Of a stretch of 64,000 nt of DNA, positions 38,701 through 50,600 are shown piece by piece; the first letter of the stretch is position 1, and every line of letters begins with the position of its first letter. Source of the DNA: Atherinomorus stipes (lineage: Eukaryota > Chordata > Actinopteri > Atheriniformes > Atherinidae). Under the pieces are notes generated by a model. It worked only from the letters and a program-made list of their open reading frames with translations. It searched no databases and was not told the DNA's origin. Location of the stretch: assembly GCA_023101725.1 (NCBI GenBank), contig JALJCO010003884.1, positions 62,001 through 126,000 of the forward strand, given 5' to 3'. A program made the translations under genes and the position numbers.

Positions 38701-41700
38701 GACGACTTCTCGTTCCCCCCAATGGAGTTCGCCAGGGTCCGAGCCAAAAAGGTCCATAAAAGTCTGAAAAAAAATTGTCAATATTCCTCCATACTGCTCG
38801 TCCCATGTAATCCAAGTGCCCTGAGTGGGTAGTGTCCAGAATTTACTTGAAACTACGTCATTTAGTATATTTTTAGAGTCTAAACAAGACTACATCGCAT
38901 GCCTAGCAAGCACACCGATGCACGTTCACGAAACTACGGAAGCCACGGCAGACGAGATTGCGCACTCTCTTTTTCTTTCTTTTAGATCAATCTCCAACAC
39001 CTTCTGTGTTTGTCCCGGTTTGTTTAGAGCTCTTGCGCTCTTACCACAATGTAAACAGTGAATTTCTTCTACTACGCTTGCATTATCGGCAGAGTAGGCT
39101 CTGAACCCCGAGGCTTCCGTAGTTTCGTTACCGCGCATGTGAGCGCTTCATGGACGTAAACAATACTCCAGTTTAGACTCTAAAAATATACTAAATGGCG
39201 TAGCTTCAAGTACATTCTGGACACTACCCACTCAGGACACTTGGACTACATGGGACGAGCAGTATGGAGGAATATTGACTATTTTATTCAGACTTTTATG
39301 GACCTTTTTGGCTCGGACCCTGGCGAACTCCATTGGGGGGAAACGAGAAGTCGCCCTGATCACCGGCTGCATTTGACATATTAAAAAAGTGGTCCAGAGT
39401 CTTGCTCACCATCAGGGTAAGTGGAAAATAAAGTTAAATCATTCTGAGGGTGAACTATTCCTTTAAGGCCGATACAGGCTGATACCAATAGGGGGCCGAT
39501 TATATTTTGCATCCCTAATAGACAGAACCAACAACTTCTTTTTCTGTTGTTTTCCTTTGTGTTTTACTGTCTCAGTGTTGTGATGTAAACAGGAAGCAAG
39601 TTTTGTGCAGCCAAGATGGATGATGCAGTGAAAACACACCTGGAGAAGGACTTGAAGCATCTCCAGGTAAACCAAACCTACAGGAGAACAAAAAGTATGA
39701 TAAATAACATAAGGCCTGACATGAAGGGCTATTCAACTTCACCATAACATCTAGTTCAGAGACCATGACAACGTACAGATTTATGAAAACAGAATAAAAG
39801 AATGAATGCATTGTATCCAGTTTCAGGTCCACCTGTTCATCTACTTTTAACACAAATATCTAATCAGCCAATCACATTACAGCAACTCAATATATTTAGG
39901 CATGTAAATATGGTCAAGACAACTTTCTGAAGATCAAACTGAGCGTCAGTGTGAGGAAGAAAGGGGATTTAAGCGACTTTGAACTGAAGAGGAGAAAATG
40001 TCCAATGAGCAGCAGTTGTCTAGACCAGAATGTCTTGTTGATGTCAGAGGAGAATGGGCAGACTGGTTGGAGATGATAGAAAGGCAACAGGAAATTAGAT
40101 AAGCACTGGTTCCAACCAAGATATGCAGAATAGCATCTTTGAACACACATGTTCAACCTTGAGGTAGATGGCTACAGCAGCAGAAGACCACACCGGGTAG
40201 GGCTGCTTGATTATGGAAAAAAATCATTATCACGATTATTTTGGTCAAAATCGATAGCACGGTTATTCAAGTGATTATTATTATTATTATTTTAGTTAAA
40301 ATGCATTTATTCAGCATTTCTCTCTGTCCAACAACAATTTGTTATTGATAATTTATCTAAAACACAACACCGTGTGGAAAGGAATGTATTGCACAGGCAC
40401 TTTTCTTTCAGAAATTGTGGAAAGAAAAATGGCACAAATTGTTTCAACTCGATTATGACTTTGGAGACTGTTTGACATGAAAATCGAAATCACGATTCAA
40501 TTTAGATTAATTGCGCAGCCCTGGCACCAAGCGCCACAAGATGTTTCCAACACCTTGTTTAGTCTACGAAACCAATAATTCAGGCAGTTCTGAAGGAAAA
40601 GGGGTCTACTCGAGGGTGGACTTGTAGGACCAGGAAGAGACTTCTTGTACTGACAAAAAGTGGACTGTGGGTGGAAATTCACAATAGGATGAACAATCCA
40701 CCGCTTTGTTGTAAAAACGTAAACAGCACATTTTCAGTAATGCTGCATTAAACAGGAGTGACAACTGGACTGATTAGAGACAACGATGACTGCTGGTTCA
40801 GAAAGCCCACAACGAACAAAACGTTAAACAATCTAGACAAACAGAATCCAGATTAAAAAGAGAATGCAAATTGATCCTCACCTGGCTGCACGTATGGCCT
40901 TTTTGCTCTCAGATGTTGCCGGCATGTTGAAACGTTCGGCTCTCTGCTGAAGCCTCTGCTCAACAAAAAATACATTATAAAAATCTTCTATGAACATTTA
41001 TCAAAGTTTGAACAGAAACGACTTAGAAACGTTCTGAGTGGGTGAAAAGATGACGTACTTCAGTGGCAGATAACGGAGGAGTTATTTTCACCACCTTCTT
41101 CTCCGCCGATCTGAAGACAGAAAAATCAAAACATCACAGCTCTTTTCCACCAAATTTAAAACAATACATGCTAATAAATACTGAAAAAGGGATTTACTGA
41201 AATAAATTTACATTTTAAAATGAGTCTATGTAAACTCTAACACCTATCTCCCCGCCACACACCACATGTATGTTTTGGTTGACCCACAATGCCATGCGCT
41301 GAAGCTGCAAAGCACTTTGCTTTGTAGTCTGCTTCCTGTATTTGATCCCCTTGAAGCGGACAGAGATTTACATTTGGGGGTGGACTGTGTCCGCTTCTTT
41401 GATTGGAATCAGACTTTGTTTGCACATATACAATTCTTTGATAAAGTAGAAATCTTTACAGTGCTATACAAACTTAATACTAGAGCTTAAATCTTACTTC
41501 CTTTGTGAATCAAAAACGCTAGTGCGACACGCTTCTAATGCACAAACATGCTTGTCACTGATGATACAACGTTTCATATTTACATTGACAACAAATCCAC
41601 GAAAGTGTCTTTCCCCTTGATTTAGCTGTGGAGAGGAAAATTATTCCTACATGAGGTAGGGCTGGACAATTAATCGAATTTTAATCATGATTTCAATTTT

Positions 41701-43878
41701 GCCTTTTCACAATCATAAAAATACTGTAATCGATTAATCGATTAATCCTGAAGTGAACAGGCTGGTGGAGTTATAGGAAGCAAACTGCAGGGAGTATAGA
41801 ACAGGAATGCATGTAGACTGAGTATTAATTTTTATTGCTATTATTATCTTGAATAATATTCTTATTTTACTCCTTTACTTGTTTCTAATTTATTTCCGTT
41901 TTTTTTTTTTTTTAGTTATATTTGAAGTTGAGTTTTGGTGGTTCAATAAACACTTTTTATAAAACCAATGAATAATTGTGTATATTAATTGTGATTTCAA
42001 TATCAGTCAAAATAATCGTGATTATAATTTTTTCCATAATCGTCCAGCCCTAACATGAGGATGGACTTACGGATCCGCGTCAGCTGTTTCAGTATGATTG
42101 TCTGCTTTTATGTTGTTGGAACTCTCAACTTTACTGAAGTCCTAAAAAACAAACAAAAAAAACACAACAGAACCATTAATGCTTTTGTCAGAAAACAGTT
42201 AGAGGAATGCTGAGAGAGAAAGTTAAAATCATAAGATGAACAGCAACAGTCACATTACCACTGTATCCTCTGCCAGCACATCGTCTACATCCACATCTTC
42301 CTCTGCTGATCAGAACAGAACATAAAGAAATTTCCAGGTGACATAATGAGGGACAGAAAAACATCAGCGTGTCTATGTCAAAAACAAGAAAGAAAAAGCT
42401 CTAGCAGACAGAAGATCTAATAATACATAAACTACAGCATTTACTTCATCTGTGTCAAAAGTCTTTATTGTGTTAATAAAATGAATATACGGTACATTTC
42501 CTTTCATGTTGAAACAAACTCGCTTTCAATATGTCACCTGCAGCTGAATCACAAATATATACCACTGCCAAGAACGCTGTTTTTTCATTACCTTAATAGC
42601 AGGATTGAAGCTCCATAAAAGGCATGATTGATTCTCTGGATATATATTCAAACATTTGGATGGGCAGTAAAACCACTGTTTTCTTATATAAGAGTTTCAA
42701 CAAGCAGGATATAATTTATTTCCAGAAACATTTTCAGCTATTAACATACAGTATCTGTTCACACCTACATACGGCTTTAAAACTAAAATTAAAACACAGC
42801 TTATGCATGATAGTTGAAGGACAAGCCACTTCATGGTACTTTAAGGGTACATCTAGTAAACTCTGTAATTGCTGTGTTCAAGTCTGTGTGACTTCAAAAT
42901 ATCTTCCAGATGACCTTGTAAATCTAAACCTACATAATAAAATGCAGCTCTCGCTTTGGGGTTTCAGTCATCACAGAGACTGCGATGTGTTTAAACTCAT
43001 ATATTTTCATCTTAAAACTAAAATAGCATCTTTGGAACTACTCAGACGCAAACACAACAACAGTCCTTTTAAATGCTGGTGTGATGGTTTTCTTTCTGAA
43101 ACCATTAAGCATGTCAGCCTCACCGTGCTCATCCAGGTAGGCTTGGAGACGTGCGATGAGCTCTCCTTTGTTTCCCTTGGTGTCCAAACCTCGGGCCTCG
43201 CACTCCTGCCTCAGTTCAGCGAGCTGTAATATAGTGGCAAACAAAAACAGCACTTTCAGTGGTTTACCACCAACTTGAACATAAGATAAGCAAAACTGTA
43301 CACGGTACATTTGAGTATAGCGCATTTAGGTGGCGGCCACTGTGAGGTAATGAAACGGTTCTCCATCTTTGAGAGACACGCTGAACAAACATCTGATATT
43401 CAGTTAAACTTATACTAATGTTTTGTAGATCTCCTTTTTCCATTCTAGCTTGTGAATGCAACCTAAGCGTGCGATGGGGCGCCAATGATCGGCTGCTGTT
43501 AAACTGAATGCAATAGCCGTGAATAATTAAATTAGGGAATACATCTCCGTGAACATCAAATCTGTCCGCTTTGGGTGGTTTAAATTAGTCAAACACATGT
43601 TTGGAGTTCTCATTTTCATTTAAGCCGAACCTGGCTAACCATTTCTGTCCTTCCGTTAGCTTAGCTGCTGCTCATTGAACACATGCCGGGTTTTACATTT
43701 CCCTCCCGGATTATTCATCCTCTTCTACAGATACCCCCATCAGTAAAACCTGCTCTGACGGTCTGAATTTATCTTCAGCTTAACTCCCTCAACATTAATG
43801 AACCCCCTAACGACGACAAAATACATATTTTATAGCACTACAAACCTTCAGTTTCTGCAGTTCTACCACTTCGGCCAT
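35760..43878 (-). CDS. SARNP: SAP domain-containing ribonucleoprotein (CIP29/Hcc-1)
   Basis: Nuclear TREX-associated RNA/DNA-binding protein that helps mRNP assembly and mRNA export with the helicase DDX39B. Coding exons on the minus strand: 43878-43846, 43223-43124, 42305-42259, 42141-42071, 41110-41059, 40955-40882, 39677-39640, 37553-37528, 37440-37372, 35976-35890, 35801-35760. They sum to 639 bases: 212 residues plus TAA (human 210). The SAP domain is at about residues 8-42 (KLAELRQECEARGLDTKGNK). An acidic linker follows, then five RFG/RFN modules (RAERFNMP, AARFGLPG, RAERFGMN, RKERFGIL, RAERFGKV), the repeated DDX39B-binding plan of the family. Exons of 38 and 26 bp are microexons, placed because only they join the phases. 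The first exon codes MAEVVELQKLK. Confidence 0.95.
36075..36490. mobile_element. LINE fragments in SARNP intron
   Basis: Minus-strand 36165-36075 reads SSDSVVLILLDLTAAFDTFDH, the reverse-transcriptase block before the catalytic Asp. Plus-strand 36205-36250 reads EDRALAVAASKLWNKLASHI, the C-terminal block of similar elements, followed by a tail ending GTGCGTTATGAATAAAGTTG at 36487. The two lie in opposite orientation, so at least two insertions or a 5' inversion are involved. Confidence 0.7.
36993..37036. repeat. Perfect 17-bp hairpin
   Basis: ATATGCTGCATTTACTG (36993-37009) is exactly reverse-complemented at 37020-37036 across a 10-base spacer. Pairing does not extend beyond 17 bp, which is short for a microRNA precursor. 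Confidence 0.7.
37875..39517. mobile_element. hAT element with perfect target duplication, interrupted
   Basis: Ends are TAAGGGTGCACGATAT and ATATTTTGCATCCCTA, flanked by a perfect 8-bp duplication ATAGACAG (37867-37874 and 39518-39525). The left part contains two diverged units of about 130 bp built on TCTTGCGAGATTTTGTAACA (roughly 38100-38400). The right part is split by the palindromic element at 38593-39462. No transposase frame. It lies in SARNP intron 7. Confidence 0.85.
38593..39462. mobile_element. Foldback transposon, TTAA target, about 295-bp inverted arms
   Basis: The left arm (38593-38887) and right arm (39168-39462) are near-perfect reverse complements over about 295 bases, beginning AGGAATAGTTCACCCTC and ending GAGGGTGAACTATTCCT. 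TTAA lies on both sides (38589-38592, 39463-39466). The unpaired centre of about 280 bp includes a Ser/Arg-free non-coding sequence and a shorter ACTACGGAAGCC/GGCTTCCGTAGT pair. TTAA targets suggest the piggyBac or Kolobok superfamily. It has no transposase, so movement would need a helper. Confidence 0.85.
40199..40522. mobile_element. hAT-like MITE
   Basis: Left end AGGGCTGCTTGATTATGG and right end AATTGCGCAGCCCT are inverted, with subterminal ATCACGATT words near both ends. It is about 324 bp and non-coding. I could not see a clear 8-bp duplication. Confidence 0.7.
41657..42052. mobile_element. hAT MITE beside the SARNP exon 4 donor
   Basis: Ends TAGGGCTGGACAATTA and TAATCGTCCAGCCCTA are flanked by a perfect 8-bp duplication ACATGAGG (41649-41656 and 42053-42060). 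The element is 396 bp, non-coding, with repeated AATCGATTAATCG words. It lies only 18 bp inside the intron from the exon 4 edge at 42071. Confidence 0.9.
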
Positions 43879-43990
43879 CTTTCTTTGTTGATGTATCACT
43901 TCCTCCAATCAAACTGGAGCTGTTCTTCTTTTACGCTTCCTACGCCGCCTACTCTCTAACTTTGTCACAGCGCCCCCTTCTGTTCACCCT
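43879..43990 (-). promoter_or_regulatory. Putative SARNP promoter
   Basis: The sequence upstream of the SARNP ATG contains AAAGATGGCC overlapping the start (a YY1-like context on the minus strand) and a CCAAT box (plus strand 43905-43909). No TATA box is seen, as usual for housekeeping genes. The start site is inferred. Confidence 0.4.
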
Positions 43991-46900
43991 GACGTCCTGC
44001 AGACTGGGCTACCGAACATTATACAGTATGGTTTGCTGTATTCAGATAAAAGTTTGAAGAATAACTAAGTAAATGAAGCTAAACCTGAAACAGGAGACAT
44101 CCCTAAAAATGAATTTTAAGTTTTAAATCACGTTATTTGTCCAGGTCAAAGTTACTGATCTCATTTCCCTTCTTGAAAGTTTTTGCTTTCACTTTTTCAT
44201 TTCACAATGTTACAAAAAACAAACAAACAAACAAAAAATAATTTACCGCACAAATTCTATTTGGTCATGTGACAGAACAAGAGTTTCTCAATTACTAATT
44301 TAAGCATAAAAAGATTAAGAGTACTCAAAATCTTGATTGAGTTCTACTGAAACTATACTATACTTAAACATGTATACTACACTATTTTATACTATACTAC
44401 ACTGTGCTACATTGTCAAAACTTTTGAAATTCTCACAGGTCATGTTCTGCTTTAATCATTTACGCTATGTCCCCCCAGCTATGTGTAGCCTATTCTTTCA
44501 TTTCTCTCTCTCAAAACAAACAAGCATTTGCGGTCAGAACATGACAAAATGTGGAAAAGTTCAAAAGATGAGAATACTTGTTAAGGGACTGTCTGGGTGA
44601 TTTTAAAAAAAAATGAAACCTTTCTGTCGCACCATCTCTGGCTTTAAACCAAACTCACATTTTCTCCTCATCATTGTTCAGTTCAATTCAAAATGATTTA
44701 TATGGCACATTTAAACAGCCTCAGTTGAAAGGTAGGCTTCACAATAGCAACAGCATCACAATCAAAAATATGTCACAAATAAAATTAGCAATAATGAAAA
44801 TAAATACACCACCGATCTCCCTGTTAATGCTGCAGCAGCTGCCTGGATAACTGGTTTTCAACAAGGGGATGACCAGTAGAGCTGTCAAATGGCACTACTT
44901 ACATTCATCATAAATCCTTCATCTCTATCATCAGTCATCGTTCTAACAGGTAAACCCTTTTCTTTTTCTTTTATGTCTGGAATATGTTGTATAGACACTG
45001 AAACTATGGTGAACGTTAAATTATTGCTGATGTCAATACGGAAAACAAAAAAAGGTTAAGAACTGGATTCTTCACACCAGGAGGTTTGCTACAGATCATC
45101 AGAGAGACATGAGATAATGTTTAGACATTTTATTGTTGATCAGCTTGATTAATTAAAATATAACAGAAAGAAACAAGACAAAAAAGAAATTTTGAGACAT
45201 TTTAGTTTAATATGATAAGGAAGAAATGACAGAGTTAATTTCTCATTTTCTGCCTTTTACTGTAATCATCACAATTTTCTGTCATATTCCTCCATTGAGC
45301 AATCAAATTAGATAAAATGAAATAAATAAAATATTTTCATAAAGTACTGGGTAATCTTTACAATTATCGAGCTCCCAATGTAAAAGAAAATACTGTAAAG
45401 TTATTAACCTTGAATTACTCCCAATTTTTCTTTACTGTAATAGAAGCCCAGATTGACTGAGTGGTTTAATAATATTCTGACTGTAGAGACAAAAATATAA
45501 AAATGCTCCAATCTTTTTGTCAGGAACTTCGCTTTTAACTGCTTTTCCTCACATTTATTCACAAACAAAGTGGATCCTGGGGATCTTTGATCCTCAGAGA
45601 CTTTCACGCCTGCCGATTTCCTCTTGTTTTCCTGACAGTGCTGGCTCTGCCTCTCATCTACAGTCAAGCAACACAGACTGAAGGTCCTGCAACACTGCAC
45701 AGGATGAAATGGGGATTGTAAAAGGATGGATGGATCTCTGTACGTGTCAGAGATGGGGCCAGAGGGGAGTTACAGAGTTCATGGCCAACATTAACAACAG
45801 ATGAAACACGTTTGACCGGGATTTGCTGTGAATGCTGACATTGTTTAAAAAGAGGTTTAAATTTAAAGAGTGCTGCAGTTTGGCATATGATATAAAGACA
45901 AAAAAACTTTAAACAAAGTGACTTTAAAGTTGTGGGGTTGAAGGACAAAGCCGGATAAATTTAGAGTCACAAGTGCTTCAATAATCCTCATTAGCATTGC
46001 ATTCCTTCCATTTTTCCCGGCTGGCATGTGGGAGCTATTGTTCTAATAACATGAAGATAAATCCCCCTCCTGCACAATTTAACAGTTCAGATATTGTTTA
46101 ATTTCTAATTTCTTTTAAATATTCAGTGCAAGATGTGGCAGTAAGCTTTTAGCTGATGCAGAACTTTACTAAAAGTTTAATAAGTAGAGGATTTGACAGC
46201 AACAGGACTTGAATTCAGAGAAAATCTGCAGATAATTACAAGTAACAAGAGAAGCAGAACAGAAAATGAGGTCTTGTGACTCTCAGAGAATCATATATCT
46301 ACACTAAAGTCCCAGCAATAGACAAACTGCAGTCTTCTTAAACTGGTAACACACAAACTCTTCCAGTTTTTCATGTTTTTAGTGAACACAACATGCAAAC
46401 ATTGACAGTCCAGGGTGTAATGCTTTGATCCGACCACAGTTTTAGGTCTCTACTGTGTGATGGTCGATCCCAGATGCCTCCAAGTTCAAAGAAGTCAACA
46501 GACGTTCTGGACAGGGATCAGAGATGATGGTGTCCAGCTTAGACTTGCTCTCTTGTCCTTTACGCACTGACATTCCTCCATATTATGATTTAGGCCTTGT
46601 CCACAGGAGCAGGGCATCTCATAAAACAAATACATTTTCCTATGATTAGGCCTGTCATCCACACATAAACGCAGATTTTTGGCATCAAAAATTATTCTTG
46701 AAGATTTGCGTTTACCTCTGTTTATGCGTGTGGACATCAGTAACCGGGGTTTTAATATAAACATCACTGTCTGCGACAAAATATGCTCTGACATTACATG
46801 TGCGGCCTGCATTTACAATAATGATATTCTAAGAAGTGAAGGAGAAATATGGAAAATTTTAAAAGCAATTGGAGACTAAGTGAAGATGATCCACCTAATA

Positions 46901-47510
46901 GGTTTGCAGGAGACGAATCATGATACCAATCCAAGGACCTGCCTCAAACAATCCTCGTTTCCTTCATTTTAGCTTTAGCTCTACCTTCCTCCTATCCCAA
47001 CTTTCATTCTCTTGCTGAAATCTAACAAGCAAAATGCCAATGCCTCAACAAATTAAGAAACTCTACAGACATTTACACAATATTTATTTATTTGTTTGTT
47101 TTTATTATTGTCACCTCTGTCCATTAAACTGGTTTGATTTCACAGTTTTCATAAGGTAACAAAAAAAAGGGGAAAAAAGGGAAATTATCTCCCTGTCACC
47201 CCAAGACAAAAATTCAGCCAAACAATACAATGAAATAATAAACACTAAGCAATATAATACATCACATCTCATTAAGATTAAACAAAAAACAACATTACTC
47301 AGTACGATGATTTCCTTTAGTGATTGTGGAGATTTTCCTCATATTTATTTGGTTGCGTTCAAGTGGAATTTCTTGCAGGATTATTTGACATGTTGTCTTC
47401 TGTAAAACTATAATCCTACAGAGATGCTGGTCATGTAAAGAAACCAGTAAGTCTTGCTGGAGGAGGGTAGCCAGCATGAGGGCGGCGTCTTTGCAGATGA
47501 AAGATCAGTA
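43990..47510. other. SARNP-PMEL intergenic region
   Basis: About 3.5 kb without a recognisable gene. It contains TATAC-like low-complexity sequence (44340-44410) and a fish LINE-tail-like stretch (about 44680-44720, CAGTTCAATTCAAAATGATTTATATGG). An inverted pair (CATCCACACATAAACG near 46655, CGTTTATGCGTGTGG near 46720) suggests a decayed DNA transposon. Confidence 0.5.
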
Positions 47511-47514
47511 TGGT

Positions 47515-47521
47515 TATAAAT
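47515..47521 (+). promoter_or_regulatory. TATA box candidate for PMEL
   Basis: TATAAAT lies 63 bases before the PMEL ATG at 47584, leaving room for a 5'UTR of about 30-40 bases. I saw no perfect CATGTG E-box for MITF in the 200 bases upstream, so pigment-cell control is not evident from sequence. Confidence 0.55.
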
Positions 47522-47583
47522 CCAGCTCTCTGATGCCTGCTGCTCACTAAAAGGATATTTCACAAGGAGGAGGTGCACTGACC

Positions 47584-47649
47584 ATGGGGACGTCTGCCGG
47601 CTGCTGGTGCTGCTGGTGCTGCTGGCCGTAGCTTCACAATCTATGGCTA
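47584..47649 (+). other. pmel: PMEL exon 1: signal peptide out of frame with its ATG
   Basis: The Kozak-perfect GACCATGGGG opens a frame that stops at TAG 47629-47631. One frame over, the same exon reads CRLLVLLVLLAVASQSMA, an ideal hydrophobic signal peptide, and ends at the donor GCTA|gtaagt in the phase required by exon 2. That frame has no upstream ATG within the nearby sequence. Exon 1 from the ATG is 66 bases, whereas 67 are needed to match exon 2's phase, so a single base is missing, probably in the run GGGG at 47586-47589. Confidence 0.75.
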
Positions 47650-50600
47650 GTAAGTAGCACATAGGATTTTTTTTCAAATATTGAAAACAGTATAACCTAA
47701 AGAAAGCATCGGGCCGTATGTAAAAGTAGAGCAGCAGTGCTTTATTCACTGGCTTTATTACTGAGAAAAATGTTTCATTCCGCTAGAAACTGTCACAAAA
47801 CTCATCAAATTCAATCCAAACTTTATTCAGTTGTTGCTGTGTTTTAATATGAAGTCCAACCTTCTGCTTATTTAACTAATTACAGTTTTTATGATGTTTC
47901 TGTGGCTGGTTTTTATTTAAGCTTTTTGCTCTAATTTTTTGTAGCCAGAAGTCATTGTTGAAATGGTGTGTTCTGTTTTTCTGTCACTTGCTGACTCTTC
48001 TATGCAGGATGTAAATAACTGTTTAGCTTTAATCATTAAAGTCTGATTGATCCTCATAAGGAATGAGAAAAACTACAACTACTAATAAAATAGTGAGTTA
48101 TTTTCAGCTGTTGCTCAAATTTTAACCCCTCATGTTCCCCAAACTAGACTGAAAGTGTGTTTTAGGTCAAACATGTTTTGAAATTATTTAGGTGCTAAAG
48201 GTGATCAGTTAATTTTTGTCAGCATAGTGTTATCCTCTGCAGAGAGGGGAAAAAAAACATTGATCCTCTGATTTAGTTTAATTTACTCCAACAAAGTAAC
48301 AGACAGAACACTTCTGATCCTGGAAATCCATTCTCTGAGGACCTGAGATGTCCCTGGATGTTCCCAGGCGTTCCCATGTGTCCTGAGATGTTCCCAAATG
48401 CTCTTAGATGTCCCTAGATGTCTGTAGACACCAAGAAAATTAAAGATTAAACTGGTTAGGAGCCATTCTTCATTTGCTTTGAGGATGTTTGTTTAGGAAG
48501 TTTTTAAGAATGGGGCTGAAGGGGCTAAAGAGCTTTCTGTTTAAGTTATAATACTTAAGGAATGTTTTGATTACATGTACAGAATGAATATTTGCTACAT
48601 GAAATTAAATATTGGTCTTATTCTACTGGTCTAGACTTTGAGGAGATCCATTTTTACATTTGAGTTCAAGTGAAAAAATCCAGGTTTATTCCAAAATTTG
48701 GAGCTGAAAAAAGATTAAAAGAGTCATCATTTTCCAATGTCCCTCTTCATTCTAAGCTTTGGGATGAGTTATTTTCTCCCATCAAATAAGTTAAGCACTT
48801 TCTTCTTTGAGCATCATTGTAGACAGACCTGATATAAACAGACAAAACAAAGTCTGAAATGTCCATGAACTGATTAACAGAGAAACTATAACTCTGTGAA
48901 AATAATTCAGGTTGAACTCCTAATTACATTGATTAAGTTTAATCCTAATTCAGCCGTGTGACGTTGTTGATCTTTGATATAATCCTGCACATGCTCAGCT
49001 TAACATCACATGAGTAGGATTGGTACCTGAGGGTTAAACTGGTATTAAAACTTGAACAGTGATGGACAGATTCAGACACATTTATGCTTAACACGTGGAA
49101 CTAATTCATTTCATGTTTGTTCCAATTTTGCTTTCAATTTATTTATAACTGTTTAGTAACCTGGAGGGTTGGACTCATTACACATGAATGAGCATTTAGA
49201 TTGTGTTTTACTTCATTTTCGATATTTTAGAGCCCAAAAACCGCTTCATTCGTTATCCATCATGGAACACCAAGATGTATCCGATTTGGAAAGATGGCGA
49301 CCCAAGATTCAAAGACTCCTGGAAAGGTGTGTGTGTGTGTGTTGTCATATGAAAACAGATTCTTTGGCTTGTGAGGCTGACAGATGTGTAATGTATGTTT
49401 GTCTGCTCGTGAAGGTGGAAGAGTGAGCTTCAATGTTGGGAATGACTCTCCCACTCTGACCGGAGCTAAAGTCACCTTCACCATCGAGCTGGAGTTTCCT
49501 CATAATCAGAGAGTGCAGCCGGATGGAAACGTGGTCTGGGCTAAAGACTGCATTGTCAATGGTAACACGCATGAGGTGGAGATGTGGCTTTCTTTTTCAA
49601 TAATATGTGACAGTTGACGGCATGCGCCCTGGCTACTTGGCCAGTCATCCCTTTGGCTGACTGGATAGCCTGCATGATTCTCACCTGGGAGTCTGGGGTT
49701 CACATCCGGTCCCGGCTCTCTTGCGCACTTTACCACAATCTGGTTCTTGCAAGTAGGGATCCATGTAGCACTGGTCCATGGATTTCTGATGGGTGGCAGC
49801 CCATGTGGAGCATAAGGTCATGCTTGTGGACAGAGGGGAAGAGATGTGACAGTTGACGGTCCTGTTACTGTACCTCCGATTGATCATGTGCTACTGCTCA
49901 GACTGATCATAGCCACTGACCAAGGAAATATTACTTTGGCTGACTGGTTAGCACACATGACTCTCACCTGAGTCTGGGGATTGAATCCTGCTCAGACCCT
50001 CCTTTGTCCTGCCAAACATACACACACAGTATGTTTTCATCTAAGAGTTTTTAAGCATCAAATCAGTCGAAGGTCCAGGAGCTTTGTTAGACATTTTGTC
50101 CCTTCAGACCTCCACCCAACCCAACCATTAGCAGACTGGCTCCGTTGTAGCTGCCCAGCATGATGCCCATCAAGCACAAGATGGCCTGGAGAGGATGTCT
50201 AATTGCGCTCAAATAGCCATGTCCATGGTTTGAAATGATAAAAAAGATAAATGCATTTGAGTAAAATCTGCTGGAGACTGACCCAGAACCAGAACCATTG
50301 GCCTACTGACCAAAAATTGACTGTAAACAAAGTCTCAGCCTAATGTAATACTTTCATAGCCCTGATGGGCTCTAAGCACAACTCCACTACTTCCTGAACT
50401 TAAAGCAGCTCCTTTGTTTCCCGTCTTTCATTACTGGGAAAAATGATTAATCCGTCAACATCTGGGATTTAATTCATTTAAAAGATTACACAGAAAACAT
50501 TAAAGCTTTTTATACCTCTTATGCAGGAACCAAGTATTTTGCATCTGACCCAGTATACCCACCATACAACACTGACTTGGAAGCCGTTTTCCCTGATGGA

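Noticed and set aside
42624..43229. 201-codon plus-strand open frame
   Set aside because: It runs antisense across SARNP intron 2 and exon 2; the peptide resembles nothing and the minus strand explains the conserved part.
49650..49710. Possible tRNA gene
   Set aside because: A- and B-box-like motifs are present, but I could not fold an acceptor stem or anticodon arm, and it recurs as a SINE-like repeat.
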